A stretch of DNA of 64,000 nucleotides, from the NCBI RefSeq assembly GCF_001542875.1, contig NZ_LMAF01000002.1, forward strand, positions 1,139,501 through 1,203,500, given 5' to 3'. Both the position numbers and the translations under genes were made by a program. Within the stretch, counting starts at the first letter, position 1. Every line of letters starts with the position of its first letter. Source of the DNA: Erythrobacter sp. YT30 (GTDB lineage: Bacteria > Pseudomonadota > Alphaproteobacteria > Sphingomonadales > Sphingomonadaceae). The notes beneath the pieces are model-generated. The model was not told where the DNA came from. It worked only from the letters and a program-made list of their open reading frames with translations, and did not search any database. Below, in pieces: positions 37,153 through 48,965 of the stretch.

Positions 37153-37782
37153 TTGCCGCACAACGAAACACGCAATGTCACGCTGCTTTCACGCATTGTG
37201 CGCCGGATCATTATCGCAGTCTGGCATTTCCAGGGTTGGCGTATAGACGAACGGTTCCCCACCCATCTCAAGAAGTGCGTGATTGCTGGTGCACCGCATT
37301 CGACAGCATGGGATTTTGTCTTCTTCGCGGGCGCGACTAACGAGGAAAAGGTGCAGCCCAATTTCATGGGAAAGCACACGCTGTTTCAAGGAATGATGCG
37401 CAATTTCATGCTCGATATGGGAGGTATTCCGGTCGACAGGACGCGCCGCACCAGTGCGGTTGATCAGATTGCAGCCGAATTTGCAAAGCGCGATGAATTG
37501 TCGCTTGTCATTGCTCCAGAAGGCACCCGGAAAACCGATGGGAAGTGGAAATCGGGTTTCTACCACATCGCTCAGGCGGCCGGCGTACCGATCGTCCCTG
37601 CCTATGCTGATAACAGGAACCGCATAATTGGCTTTGGACCGCCATTGATCCCGACCGGCAATTATGGCGAGGATTTGCTGAAAATCGCGCAATGGCTGCG
37701 CTCAAAGCTGCCTGATTATGAACGCTATAAAGTGCTGGAGCAGCAGGCAAAGAACATCATTGCCGGGCGTAACGATATCTGA
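37153..37782 (+). CDS. PlsC-like lysophospholipid acyltransferase
   Basis: About 209 aa. I place the start at the TTG at 37153 because GGGGAGA lies 5 nt upstream; no ATG gives a full domain, and the open frame upstream overlaps the kinase gene. Motifs: HSTAWD (HX4D catalytic), later IAPEGTRKTDGKWKSGFYHIA (acyl-acceptor EGTR), then VPIVPAYADN. It probably acylates a lysophospholipid or related lipid. Divergent from the HWE kinase, upstream of the TetR gene. Confidence 0.85.
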   Translation: MPHNETRNVTLLSRIVRRIIIAVWHFQGWRIDERFPTHLKKCVIAGAPHSTAWDFVFFAGATNEEKVQPNFMGKHTLFQGMMRNFMLDMGGIPVDRTRRTSAVDQIAAEFAKRDELSLVIAPEGTRKTDGKWKSGFYHIAQAAGVPIVPAYADNRNRIIGFGPPLIPTGNYGEDLLKIAQWLRSKLPDYERYKVLEQQAKNIIAGRNDI

Positions 37783-37799
37783 TCGCTAAGGTTTTTCGG

Positions 37800-37821
37800 G
37801 TCGAACAATCCTGAGTTCGAC
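37800..37821. promoter_or_regulatory. palindromic operator candidate before the TetR gene
   Basis: GTCGAAC (37800-37806) and GTTCGAC (37815-37821) are perfect inverted arms 8 nt apart. They lie about 100 bp before the TetR gene and ~20 bp after the acyltransferase stop. TetR proteins often autoregulate through such dyads; it could instead be a weak transcript-end hairpin. Confidence 0.45.
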
Positions 37822-37918
37822 GAAACGCCCTCAAAAACTCGACCAAAACATATCCCTGCGCCTTTAAGCGTTTGGTTTGTGCCCCTATGTGTGGGTTTAC
37901 CAGAAGGGATCAGGGACT

Positions 37919-38557
37919 ATGGCGATCAGCGATCAAGACCGGAAGCTTGAAAGAGAGCGGATCGCGCAATTGGTGCTTGATCTCATTAAGGTGCGTGGCA
38001 CCGAAATCTCCTTGACCGTAGCTGCTGCTGAAAGCGGCGTTTCCCGCGGCCGTTTCGACCAGATCTTTGAAGATTATGACGATCTGTTCGATGCCGTTGC
38101 CCAAAAATGGCTCGCCCCACATATCTCCGTGATGGAAGAGGTGGTTGCGCTTGATATGCCGCCCAATCGCAAGATGTACGAATTCTTCCGCCGCCGCTTC
38201 GTCATTTCAAGAGAGCGCTTTCAAAGCGACCCGGAATACTTCGCCATCGTTTGCGAGATGGGTGCGACGAATTTTGAGCGAGTGCGATCCTATGTCGATC
38301 TCGCCGATCATTACCTGTCCGAATTGATCGTCCAGGCGCAGGCCGATGGCTATTTTGCGGGGCTTGATATTGATCAGACACTCTCGCTCATCAATCAGAT
38401 GATCAGCAACTATACGGTCCCTGATAGCCTCTTGTATCTCGGCGATAGGCTGACCGAGGAAAAGCTCGCACGGATCGTCGATACGATCTTTATCGGATTG
38501 TCAGCAGAAGCGGGTGAAGCGGCAGCAGGCGTCAACATGCTGAAAGTCGCATCATAA
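37919..38557 (+). CDS. TetR-family transcriptional regulator
   Basis: About 212 aa from the ATG at 37919 (AGAAGGGATCAGGG upstream). The N-terminal ~60 residues carry the helix-turn-helix (TVAAAESGVSRGRFDQIFEDYDDLF); the rest is a helical ligand-binding domain. The ligand is unknown. Convergent with the M50 peptidase gene (3 bp gap). Confidence 0.88.
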   Translation: MAISDQDRKLERERIAQLVLDLIKVRGTEISLTVAAAESGVSRGRFDQIFEDYDDLFDAVAQKWLAPHISVMEEVVALDMPPNRKMYEFFRRRFVISRERFQSDPEYFAIVCEMGATNFERVRSYVDLADHYLSELIVQAQADGYFAGLDIDQTLSLINQMISNYTVPDSLLYLGDRLTEEKLARIVDTIFIGLSAEAGEAAAGVNMLKVAS

Positions 38558-38560
38558 GCT

Positions 38561-39349
38561 CTATCGCGGCGGTTTCTGCCTGAATTGCAGGATATTGGCT
38601 GGCCGTTTGGTGGGCAGACCTCTCAATCGCTTTTCATTGAGCGCGTATTTAAGACTGGCGAGCAGCATCGCGCCCGAAATGAGCAAGATCACGCCCGCCC
38701 AGAACCAGTGCGGAAGGAACAGCGCTTCCTCAATCTGGCCGGTGTCTGACAGCATACGCTGACCGCCGATCACCGCTTCTTCGGTGAAGAGGTAGTTGAA
38801 GTCTCGCAGCATGCTGAGCGAGGCAAGCACACCCAGAAATTGCAGTGTAAACCGGGTGACGCCCGCAGGCGCGCGCCAAGCTATTCCCACTAGCAAAACG
38901 GCAAGCAATGGCAGTACGGCATAGCCCGTTGGCGAGCGGACATAGGCAATCACCGATGCCAGAATAGCGATGGCCGTGATCCAGAGCGCTGCTCTCCATG
39001 CCTTGCGATGAGCGCTCGCGATGATGAGCGCGCATCCTGCCATCACGGGGGCAAGCGGCCCGCCCGCAGCGATTGCAGCACTGACAAATGGCGAGGCATC
39101 GCCAGCAATCCGGCTTTCTGCAACACCTGAACCATTCGCGAAAATCTGAAGCTGGATAAAGTTCTGACCCATTGCGAGCGCTGTGAGACCATGGCCCATT
39201 TCGTGAAACCATGTGGTGAGAATGACGAAGGGATAGATGAGGTATGTCCCGCCCGGCAGGGCAGGCAGGAAAAGAACGATGATGGCGGCAAGGAACAAGC
39301 GGCCAACCGCTTCGCCCTGACTGCCCGGTTCAACCATTGATCCAAGCAT
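38561..39349 (-). CDS. M50B-family membrane metallopeptidase-like protein
   Basis: A 262-aa polytopic protein with about six hydrophobic segments. HEMGH near residues 49-53 is the zinc motif, and RDFNYLF...LSDTG later matches the M50B pattern of acidic ligands. Related to site-2-protease-like proteins of unknown substrate. Follows the AI-2E-family gene on the same strand (2 bp gap), so likely cotranscribed. Confidence 0.82.
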   Translation of the reverse strand: MLGSMVEPGSQGEAVGRLFLAAIIVLFLPALPGGTYLIYPFVILTTWFHEMGHGLTALAMGQNFIQLQIFANGSGVAESRIAGDASPFVSAAIAAGGPLAPVMAGCALIIASAHRKAWRAALWITAIAILASVIAYVRSPTGYAVLPLLAVLLVGIAWRAPAGVTRFTLQFLGVLASLSMLRDFNYLFTEEAVIGGQRMLSDTGQIEEALFLPHWFWAGVILLISGAMLLASLKYALNEKRLRGLPTKRPANILQFRQKPPR

Positions 39350-39351
39350 GA

Positions 39352-40536
39352 TCAGGCGTTTTCCGGTTGTGAGGCCATGTCCAGATCATCAGCGCGTTCG
39401 CTGCGCGGCTCTTTGGGGGCGCGGCCATCGGAATCGACCCTCAGCCGGTATTTTTCAACCGCCTCCTCGTCCTCTGCCCTGTGCTCTTGCAAGATGCCCC
39501 AACTGGCAAGGAACAGTCCTGCGACCAATGGCCCCAAGACAATCCCGGAAAACCCAGCAATCGAAATGCCGCCCAGGGTCGTGACCAGAATGATCCAGTC
39601 GGGAATGCCCGTGTCGCGGCCAACCAGCATGGGGCGAAGGACATTATCAGCCGAGCTGATGATAACGCCTCCTGCAAGAAGCACGAAAATGCCCTGCCAG
39701 GTCTCACCGACAATCAGCAGCCAGATACCCGCCGGTGCCCAGACGAGCGCCGTTCCTACCGCCGGGATCAGCGCAAGGATCGCCATGACGACGCCCAAGA
39801 GAAGCGGCGATGGCACGCCCGCAATCCAAAGCATAATCCCGCCCAAAGTTCCCTGAACGATGCCGACAACGCCTGAACCCTTGATTACGGCGCGCACGAT
39901 GCCGAGGAAGCGATCGGCCAAACGATCGGCGATCTCGCGTTCGACAGGCGCGGAATGGAGGATGGTTTCGCCAATTCTCTTGCCGTCGCGCAGCAGGAAG
40001 AAAAGGACATAAAGGCCAATGGAAAAGCTCAGCACAAAACCAAGCGCGCCGCTGCCAATGCTCACCGCCTGGCTTGCAATCATGCCGGCGCTTTCACCCA
40101 GCAGAGCCTGCAGCTGATCCTGCAGGTTGGACATATTTGTCCAGCCATTGTCCTCGGCGAAGCTTTGGACGCTGGGTGGCACGAGAGCGTAGAAACTGTT
40201 GAACCAGCCGACGAGGTCAATTGGTTCTTCCCGCAGCGTGTTGATGACGCCCAAAGTCTCATCAAAGACAATCGCGCCGATCCAGAGCGCAGGCAAAAGC
40301 ACGGCGACAAAGATAATCAGCAGCGAAAGCGTCGCTGCGAGATTCCTGCGGCCACGCAAGGTGCGAAGGCACCACCTATAAAGCGGCTGGAACATGATCG
40401 CGGCAAGCGTTGCCCACATGACCGGGCCGATAAACGGCCATGCGACCCAGACAAACAGGACAGAGACGCCAGCAAGCACGAGCAAAAAGCTCCAATGCTC
40501 AAGGACGCTCGTATCGTTGGGTTCTTCAGCCGACAT
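39352..40536 (-). CDS. AI-2E/PerM-family membrane exporter
   Basis: A 394-aa inner-membrane protein with about eight hydrophobic segments. The segments WATLAAIMFQPLYRW, IVQGTLGGIMLWIAGVP and DNVLRPMLVGRDTGIPDWIIL are hallmarks of the YdiK/PerM/TqsA (AI-2E transporter) family. Some members export autoinducer-2 or Na+; others are unassigned. No luxS nearby. Lies between gyrB and the M50 peptidase, same strand. Confidence 0.9.
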   Translation of the reverse strand: MSAEEPNDTSVLEHWSFLLVLAGVSVLFVWVAWPFIGPVMWATLAAIMFQPLYRWCLRTLRGRRNLAATLSLLIIFVAVLLPALWIGAIVFDETLGVINTLREEPIDLVGWFNSFYALVPPSVQSFAEDNGWTNMSNLQDQLQALLGESAGMIASQAVSIGSGALGFVLSFSIGLYVLFFLLRDGKRIGETILHSAPVEREIADRLADRFLGIVRAVIKGSGVVGIVQGTLGGIMLWIAGVPSPLLLGVVMAILALIPAVGTALVWAPAGIWLLIVGETWQGIFVLLAGGVIISSADNVLRPMLVGRDTGIPDWIILVTTLGGISIAGFSGIVLGPLVAGLFLASWGILQEHRAEDEEAVEKYRLRVDSDGRAPKEPRSERADDLDMASQPENA

Positions 40537-40613
40537 GGCACGTCATTTCGGACGCTTGGCGCTCAAGATCAAGAGCAGACCCTTTATGCCGACTAAAGAG
40601 CAGGATCACACGA

Positions 40614-43298
<2,685 letters not shown>

Positions 43299-44138
43299 TT
43301 AGAATGGCGCTGGGAAGGCCAAGCGCAAATGCACGCGCCCGCGCCATACACGCTGGTTCAGGGCATCGATCAACTGATCGCGCATCGCGGCATCGAACTG
43401 GCTTTCATAGCATTGAATTGCAGCCTGCGCGGCGTCGAGATCAGCGCTTTCATAGGCGATCCTGTCGGTGATGAGCGCAGGATTGACGCGCGCCCATCCT
43501 TCAAATCCGGGAAGCTGGGTTGGGCCATCGCTGGGCAATGCGATATAGAGCAATTCCGGCCTGTCGGTATCCATGCCTTGCACCACTTGTGTAACGGCTG
43601 AGGACATCATGCGGTGATCGGCATGGCCTGACGCGCCATCGGGGCCGAATGTCAGAACGATGCGCGGTTTTTTCTTGGCAATGGCTTCATCGACATAAGT
43701 GATGAGCGTGCGCGCTGTACTGTCGGACAGATGCGCATCTTCGGCCAGCGTCCCATCGCCCAATTGCCAGAATTCAGGCTGGTTCAAGCGCAATGCGAAT
43801 GCCGAGCACTGCGCTTCGCTTTCGCGCAGTTTTGCAAGCTCCTCGCCCGGCTGCAGGCCGCTGAAGCCAGGCCCTTCATCGCCGCTGGTTGCGTACATGA
43901 TGGTGACATCGCCCCCGCTGCGCGCAATCCGCGAAAGTGCTGGGGCCAGCAGCATCTCGTCATCGGGGTGAGCGAGCAGGACGAGCACTGTCGGCCCTTC
44001 GAGGCCGAGCTTGGGCGTATCGGCAGCTTGTTCCTCAGCGCTTTCTGTCTGATCTTGAGCGAGGATCGGCGCAGCAAGGATTGCTCCCATAAAGGCAAAG
44101 CAGAACCCGGCATTTCGGATTGATCCTGTTACGCTCAT
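43299..44138 (-). CDS. exported PIG-L/LmbE-family deacetylase
   Basis: About 279 aa from the ATG at 44138, 8 nt after AGGAGG. Signal peptide residues 1-~28 (FMGAILAAPILAQ). The zinc motif AHPDDE and GASGHADH mark the PIG-L family, which removes N-acetyl groups from GlcNAc-type conjugates such as mycothiol or bacillithiol precursors or glycolipids. The leader puts it in the periplasm; the substrate is unknown. Divergent from the CoA ligase. Confidence 0.88.
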   Translation of the reverse strand: MSVTGSIRNAGFCFAFMGAILAAPILAQDQTESAEEQAADTPKLGLEGPTVLVLLAHPDDEMLLAPALSRIARSGGDVTIMYATSGDEGPGFSGLQPGEELAKLRESEAQCSAFALRLNQPEFWQLGDGTLAEDAHLSDSTARTLITYVDEAIAKKKPRIVLTFGPDGASGHADHRMMSSAVTQVVQGMDTDRPELLYIALPSDGPTQLPGFEGWARVNPALITDRIAYESADLDAAQAAIQCYESQFDAAMRDQLIDALNQRVWRGRVHLRLAFPAPF

Positions 44139-44230
44139 TACACATGCCTCCTGTCGCAAAGCTCACCCTTGGACGCCAAGCGTAAACAAATCGATTGCCT
44201 CTGTCGTGTCGCCCCGGCATTCAAACCGCG

Positions 44231-45796
44231 ATGACAGCACCCGGAGCACGCGAGGCTATCAAGGCCCAACTCGCCGAGCCGTTTGGCTCCTTTCCCGAAA
44301 TTTTGCTCGCATGGGCAAGGGCTCAGCCCGACAGCATCGCGCTTATAGATGACACACGCGATTGCGCTTGGGCGGAGCTAATCGGCGAGGTGGAGCGGAT
44401 CGCAGCGCGGTTAATCGAAACGGGACTTGAGCGCGGACAATCGGTCGCGATTCTAGGCACATCCACCGTCAATTACGCGCTCGTTTTTCTTGCTGCAGTG
44501 CGAGCCGGAGGCGTTGCCGCGCCTCTTACCACCAGCGCATCGCCCGATCAGCTCGCCGGAATGCTGGCCGATTCCGGTGCGCGGCACCTGTTCATCGACA
44601 GCGCAAAAGCTGCAGAACTTGGCCCCGAATTCGGGGCGCAGCTGATCAGGGTGCCTTTGGAGGACATCGAACAATGGATGGCGCCTCCGGGAAGCCGCGC
44701 GCCCGAATTCAATCCCGATCCCAAAGATCCGTTCAACATCATCTATTCGAGCGGTACCACCGGCATTCCCAAGGGCATTGTCCATTCGCACCAGATGCGC
44801 TGGCGACAGTTTGCCGCAACCGCCACATCGTATCTGGAGGCAGGTCTGCCGGTGCGATCACTCGCGTCGACGCCGCTCTATTCAAACACCACGATGGTCG
44901 CGTTCCTGCCGCCCCTTCTCGCAGGCGGCATGGTTCGGATCATGGGCAAGTTTGACTGCGCGAAATGGCTCGAACACGCACAAGATGACCGCAGCACCAT
45001 CACCATGCTCGTGCCTGTCCAATACGAGCGGTTGATGGATTTTGAGGGGTTGGAGAACTTTGATCTCAGAGCGCTAACGCTCAAATACTGCACTTCTGCT
45101 CCCTTTTCCGCAGACCTGAAGCGCGATGTGCTTGCGCGCATGCCGGGCGGGCTGATCGAGATTTATTCGATGACCGAAGGCGGGGTTGTGTGCCTTTTGG
45201 AATGCCATAAATTCCCCGACAAGCTGCATACGGTTGGCAGGCCCGCGCCGGGCAGCGAAATGAAAGTTCTCGATGATGACGACAACCCGGTCGCGCCGGG
45301 TGAAGCGGGTAATCTCATCGGCCTCTCACAAACCATGATGAGCGGCTATCAAAACCAGCCCGGCAAAACGCGCGAGGGTTATTGGCAGGACCCGGAAACC
45401 GGCATCAACTGGCAGCGTATGGGCGATATCGGCCGGGTTGATGAAGATGGCTTTGTGGAGCTTGTGGGCCGCGCGAAAGACATGATCATTTCAGGGGGTT
45501 TCAACATCTACCCAAGCGATCTGGAAGCGGAATTGCTGCGCGAGGATGATGTGACAGATGCTGCTGTCGTGGGCGCGCAATCAAAGCGATGGGGCGAAAG
45601 CCCGGTCGGTTTTGCGGTGCTGGCCAATGATGCGCGCGAACCAGCCGCCATCATGCAATCCGTGAATGCGCGTCTTGGCAAGACACAGCGCCTCGCATTG
45701 CTTCACGCAATCGATGAATTGCCCCGCAGCCATATCGGAAAAGTGCTCAAATCAGACTTGCGCGAAGAGGCTGAAAGGCTCGGCGGAGTAGAATAG
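44231..45796 (+). CDS. AMP-forming acyl/aryl-CoA ligase
   Basis: About 521 aa from the ATG at 44231. Motifs: YSSGTTGIPKG, YSMTEGGV, MGDIGRVDEDGFVELVGRAKDMIISGGFNIYPSDLE, and the C-terminal catalytic Lys in RSHIGKVLKSDLR. Belongs to the class I adenylate-forming enzymes; the acid is unknown. No thiolase, dehydrogenase or CoA transferase nearby. The stop is followed by a large hairpin at 45815-45860. Confidence 0.9.
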   Translation: MTAPGAREAIKAQLAEPFGSFPEILLAWARAQPDSIALIDDTRDCAWAELIGEVERIAARLIETGLERGQSVAILGTSTVNYALVFLAAVRAGGVAAPLTTSASPDQLAGMLADSGARHLFIDSAKAAELGPEFGAQLIRVPLEDIEQWMAPPGSRAPEFNPDPKDPFNIIYSSGTTGIPKGIVHSHQMRWRQFAATATSYLEAGLPVRSLASTPLYSNTTMVAFLPPLLAGGMVRIMGKFDCAKWLEHAQDDRSTITMLVPVQYERLMDFEGLENFDLRALTLKYCTSAPFSADLKRDVLARMPGGLIEIYSMTEGGVVCLLECHKFPDKLHTVGRPAPGSEMKVLDDDDNPVAPGEAGNLIGLSQTMMSGYQNQPGKTREGYWQDPETGINWQRMGDIGRVDEDGFVELVGRAKDMIISGGFNIYPSDLEAELLREDDVTDAAVVGAQSKRWGESPVGFAVLANDAREPAAIMQSVNARLGKTQRLALLHAIDELPRSHIGKVLKSDLREEAERLGGVE

Positions 45797-45814
45797 GAGG
45801 ACCGTGCGCGCTGG

Positions 45815-45860
45815 GAGACGCGGCCGCCATTGGGGGAGGGGGAGGTGGTGGCCGCGTCTC
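45815..45860. other. 15-bp inverted repeat with G-rich loop
   Basis: GAGACGCGGCCGCCA (45815-45829) pairs with TGGTGGCCGCGTCTC (45846-45860), one G.U, around a 16-nt purine loop TTGGGGGAGGGGGAGG. It starts 18 bp after the CoA-ligase stop. No T-tract. It could be a transcript-end structure, and the loop may form a G-quadruplex. Confidence 0.5.
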
Positions 45861-46290
45861 GCGCGATGTTGCTGCCAAACAGGTGCGGACGTGTGCATTT
45901 CGGAAGCCAGGCCACCGATCCCAAACGCCTTTCGGCGTGAAGCGGCCCTTTTCCCTTGCACAAGCCCGCTGAAATCCGATGCTGCTGGCGCGGGGAACGC
46001 CGGTAAAGTGAGCGAATGAAAAGGCCGGATGCTGGAAGTCATCGGCGCTATCAAACGTGTCGCGCTCTCTGTTCGATCGGATACCTGCAAGCAGCAAGCA
46101 TTCAACACAAGGGCGCAAGTGATCTCGCGATATGCGTCTTGTGCATCTGAGCGACCGGTGGGGGTGGAGAGAGAGTTTCCTTTACCTGCCGCTCGCGGTC
46201 TACTTGATGTTCGATGGAATGAAACACAAATGAGAAAACGAAGAGTGAGGTTGCGTTTCTTGCAACTTAGTCACTGGTATGAGCGCAATC
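45861..46290. other. intergenic stretch without a recognisable gene
   Basis: About 430 bp between the hairpin after the CoA ligase and the terminator of the UrcA gene. Short open frames exist (for example from 46029 on the plus strand) but lack a ribosome binding site and look out of composition, and no tRNA-like cloverleaf was seen. An unannotated small RNA cannot be excluded. Confidence 0.5.
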
Positions 46291-46321
46291 AAAAACGGCC
46301 GCCGGATTGCTCCGACGGCCG
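46291..46321 (-). terminator. intrinsic terminator of the UrcA gene
   Basis: On the minus strand CGGCCGTCGGA (46321-46311) pairs with TCCGGCGGCCG (46306-46296), one G.U, 4-nt loop, followed by T5 (46295-46291). About 25 bp after the stop codon. Confidence 0.88.
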
Positions 46322-46346
46322 CTTGAGTGTCTTAGAAGTTATCGAA

Positions 46347-46673
46347 TTAGTTGGCTGATGCCTGACGGCCTCCGCGCGCGGCATTCGCTGCGACCTGCGC
46401 AACCGCCTGCATCGCTTCTGCACGCGCATCGTTGAAGCATTTGTCGTCGAGAACCGGACGACCATAGGCAAAACGGCTGCTGTCTACGATGGTGCAGGCC
46501 TCGCGCAGTTTGGATTCGATGCGCTCTTCAAGAGCCTTGCGACCTTCGGCGGTGCTTACGTCAATGTCGGCATAAGATACGCGCACAGGCACGGTGGTGG
46601 TGTCTGCCGGAGTTGCTGCGGCGACAGGCGCGGCAGCGGCTGCAAGAGCGATGAGAGGGAGGGTGAAACGCAT
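46347..46673 (-). CDS. UrcA-family exported protein
   Basis: A 108-aa protein from the ATG at 46673; the frame is open further upstream but only this start gives a signal peptide (residues 1-~20, APVAAA). Mature part: VPVRVSYADIDVSTAEGRKALEERI...REACTIVDSS, the UrcA-family core, with Cys near the middle and near the end. UrcA proteins are common in sphingomonads; function unknown. Monocistronic with its own terminator. Confidence 0.85.
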   Translation of the reverse strand: MRFTLPLIALAAAAAPVAAATPADTTTVPVRVSYADIDVSTAEGRKALEERIESKLREACTIVDSSRFAYGRPVLDDKCFNDARAEAMQAVAQVAANAARGGRQASAN

Positions 46674-46765
46674 AATAGAATTCCTTTTGGGGAAGGTTTT
46701 CGTTGAAGGGTTAGCGGGCCGGATATTCAGCCTTCTGTTGTTCTGATTTGATCCTCTAAACACGA

Positions 46766-46792
46766 TTGTGCGATGCACAAATTCAGTGTGCA
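46766..46792. promoter_or_regulatory. TTGTGC palindromes between urcA-family gene and guaA
   Basis: TTGTGC-GAT-GCACAA (46766-46780) is a perfect palindrome, and TGCACA-N7-TGTGCA (46774-46792) overlaps it, so three half-sites lie in 27 bp. It lies ~100 bp upstream of the UrcA start and ~190 bp upstream of guaA. A dimeric repressor or activator site is plausible. The rest of 46674-46980 shows no gene. Confidence 0.4.
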
Positions 46793-46980
46793 AATGCGAG
46801 AAAGCTACGCCGGTTCCCAGAAAATGGACGCAATCGTACAATTTTTGTTGCAAATTCAACGTTGGCTTGTTGCTGCACCGCAGCATTCCGTAGCGTCATC
46901 ATGCCCCCAGAAAAAACGCGCTGAAACTTCGCGCTCTCGCGCTGGACAGCTTGCCGCGCGGTGCCGTAACGCCTCCCACC

Positions 46981-48570
46981 ATGGCCGATACGCACACTTC
47001 CGATTCCATTATGCCCGACTCGATCCTGATCGTGGATTTTGGCAGTCAGGTCACTCAACTGATCGCACGCCGAGTGCGCGAGGCGGGTGTCTATTCCGAG
47101 ATTGCTCCCTTCAGTGCGGCGGAAGACGCGTTTCAAAGGATGCAGCCCAAAGGCATCATCCTTTCCGGGTCCCCCGCGAGTGTCCCCGAAGAGGGCAGCC
47201 CGCGCTGCCCGCAAAGCTTTTTCGAAGCGGGCGTCCCGATTCTTGGCATTTGTTATGGCCAGCAGGTGATGAGCCAGCAACTGGGCGGCGAAGTTCGCCC
47301 GGGGCATGAAACCGGGGAAGGCGGCGAGTTTGGCCGAGCTTATCTGACCGTGACCAAGGATTGCGCTTTGTTCGATGGCCTTTGGCAGACGGGTGAGCGG
47401 CATCAGGTCTGGATGAGCCACGGCGACAAGGTCACTCAATTCGCGCCGGGATTTGAGATCGTCGCCACATCGGATGGTGCACCTTTCGCGGTGATCGCGG
47501 ATGAGGAGCGCAAGTTTTACGGCACCCAGTTCCATCCCGAGGTCGTCCACACACCCGATGGAGGGCGATTGCTCGCCAATTTCGTGCGCCATGTCTGCGG
47601 ACTTGCGGGTGATTGGACGATGGCGGAATTTCGCAAGACGAAGATCGCCGAAATCCGCGAGCAAGTGGGTGAAGGCCGGGTCATTTGCGGGCTATCAGGC
47701 GGCGTTGATTCAGCAGTCGCGGCGGTCCTCATTCACGAAGCCATCGGCGACCAGCTAACCTGCGTCTATGTTGACCATGGCCTCATGCGGTTGAATGAGA
47801 CGCAGCAGGTCGTCAGCCTGTTCCGCGATCATTACAACATCCCATTGATCGCGGTCGATGCGGAAGAGACCTTCCTTGCGGGCCTCAAAGGCGTGACTGA
47901 CCCCGAGCAGAAGCGCAAATTTATCGGTGGCGCCTTCATCGATCTGTTCGAAGCTGAGGCAAAAGGCGTGGGCGGAGCTGATTTCCTAGCTCAAGGCACG
48001 CTTTATCCTGACGTAATCGAGAGTGTCAGCTTTACCGGCGGGCCATCGGTAACGATCAAGAGCCACCACAATGTCGGCGGCTTGCCCGAACGCATGAACA
48101 TGAAGCTGGTTGAGCCTTTGCGCGAACTCTTCAAAGACGAAGTGCGCGATTTGGGCCGCGAATTGGGCCTTCCCGAAGCATTCGTTGGCCGCCACCCCTT
48201 TCCCGGCCCTGGCCTTGCAATCCGCATCCCTGGCGAGGTGACCAAGGAACGCTGCGATATCCTGCGCAAGGCAGACGCGATCTACCTCGAAGAAATTCGC
48301 AATGCAGGCCTTTATGATGCGATCTGGCAGGCATTTGCCGTACTGCTGCCGGTGAAGACCGTTGGCGTGATGGGCGACGGCAGGACTTACGATAGCGTGT
48401 GCGGGCTGCGCGCGGTGACAAGCACTGACGGGATGACAGCCGATGTCTATCCCTTCGATGCCGCATTTCTAACGCAGGTCGCCACGCGGATCGTAAACGA
48501 GGTTCAGGGCATAAACCGGGTGGTCTACGATTACACATCAAAACCACCCGGCACGATCGAATGGGAGTGA
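46981..48570 (+). CDS. guaA: GMP synthase (glutamine-hydrolysing)
   Basis: About 529 aa. GATase class I domain: [19 protein letters not shown] start, nucleophile Cys in [18 protein letters not shown]-pyrophosphatase P-loop [12 protein letters not shown], then the dimerisation domain ending [18 protein letters not shown]. Converts XMP to GMP. I prefer the ATG at 46981. Followed 4 bp later by the VOC gene. Confidence 0.97.
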   Translation: MADTHTSDSIMPDSILIVDFGSQVTQLIARRVREAGVYSEIAPFSAAEDAFQRMQPKGIILSGSPASVPEEGSPRCPQSFFEAGVPILGICYGQQVMSQQLGGEVRPGHETGEGGEFGRAYLTVTKDCALFDGLWQTGERHQVWMSHGDKVTQFAPGFEIVATSDGAPFAVIADEERKFYGTQFHPEVVHTPDGGRLLANFVRHVCGLAGDWTMAEFRKTKIAEIREQVGEGRVICGLSGGVDSAVAAVLIHEAIGDQLTCVYVDHGLMRLNETQQVVSLFRDHYNIPLIAVDAEETFLAGLKGVTDPEQKRKFIGGAFIDLFEAEAKGVGGADFLAQGTLYPDVIESVSFTGGPSVTIKSHHNVGGLPERMNMKLVEPLRELFKDEVRDLGRELGLPEAFVGRHPFPGPGLAIRIPGEVTKERCDILRKADAIYLEEIRNAGLYDAIWQAFAVLLPVKTVGVMGDGRTYDSVCGLRAVTSTDGMTADVYPFDAAFLTQVATRIVNEVQGINRVVYDYTSKPPGTIEWE

Positions 48571-48574
48571 GATT

Positions 48575-48964
48575 ATGACGCAATGCTATCTGACGGTCGG
48601 GTCAAATGATCTTGAACGATCGTTTGCCTTCTACAATCCCGTGATGACGGCCATGGGCGCAAAGCAGGCTTTTGATATGGCTGATGTCACGCGCAGCTAT
48701 GCGTTTCCGGACGGATTTCAATTCTGGGTGACAAAGCCTGAAAACGGCGAAGCCGCAGCGCCCGGCAATGGGCACACCGCCGGTTTGAATGTGCCTTCTA
48801 GCGAAGTGGTGGATGCAGCGCATGCCGCCGCGCTCGCAAACGGTGGCAGCGATGAAGGCGCTCCGGGACCGCGGCCGAAATACGGGCCCAACGTCTATGC
48901 CGCCTATGCCCGCGATCCTGATGGCAACAAGCTCGCCTTTATCACTTTCTCTCACGAGGGCTGA
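48575..48964 (+). CDS. VOC-family protein (paralogue of 9910-10296)
   Basis: A 129-aa glyoxalase/bleomycin-resistance-fold protein (LTVGSNDLERSFAFYNPV start, YAARDPDGNKLAF end-type motif). Shares the GGSDEGAPGPR segment with the VOC protein at 9910-10296. Starts 4 bp after guaA, so likely cotranscribed. Function unassigned. Confidence 0.87.
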   Translation: MTQCYLTVGSNDLERSFAFYNPVMTAMGAKQAFDMADVTRSYAFPDGFQFWVTKPENGEAAAPGNGHTAGLNVPSSEVVDAAHAAALANGGSDEGAPGPRPKYGPNVYAAYARDPDGNKLAFITFSHEG

Positions 48965-48965
48965 T

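Noticed and set aside
46029-46358. Plus-strand 109-aa ORF between the CoA ligase and UrcA genes
   Set aside because: No RBS, overlaps the UrcA terminator and stop, and composition is unlike neighbours.
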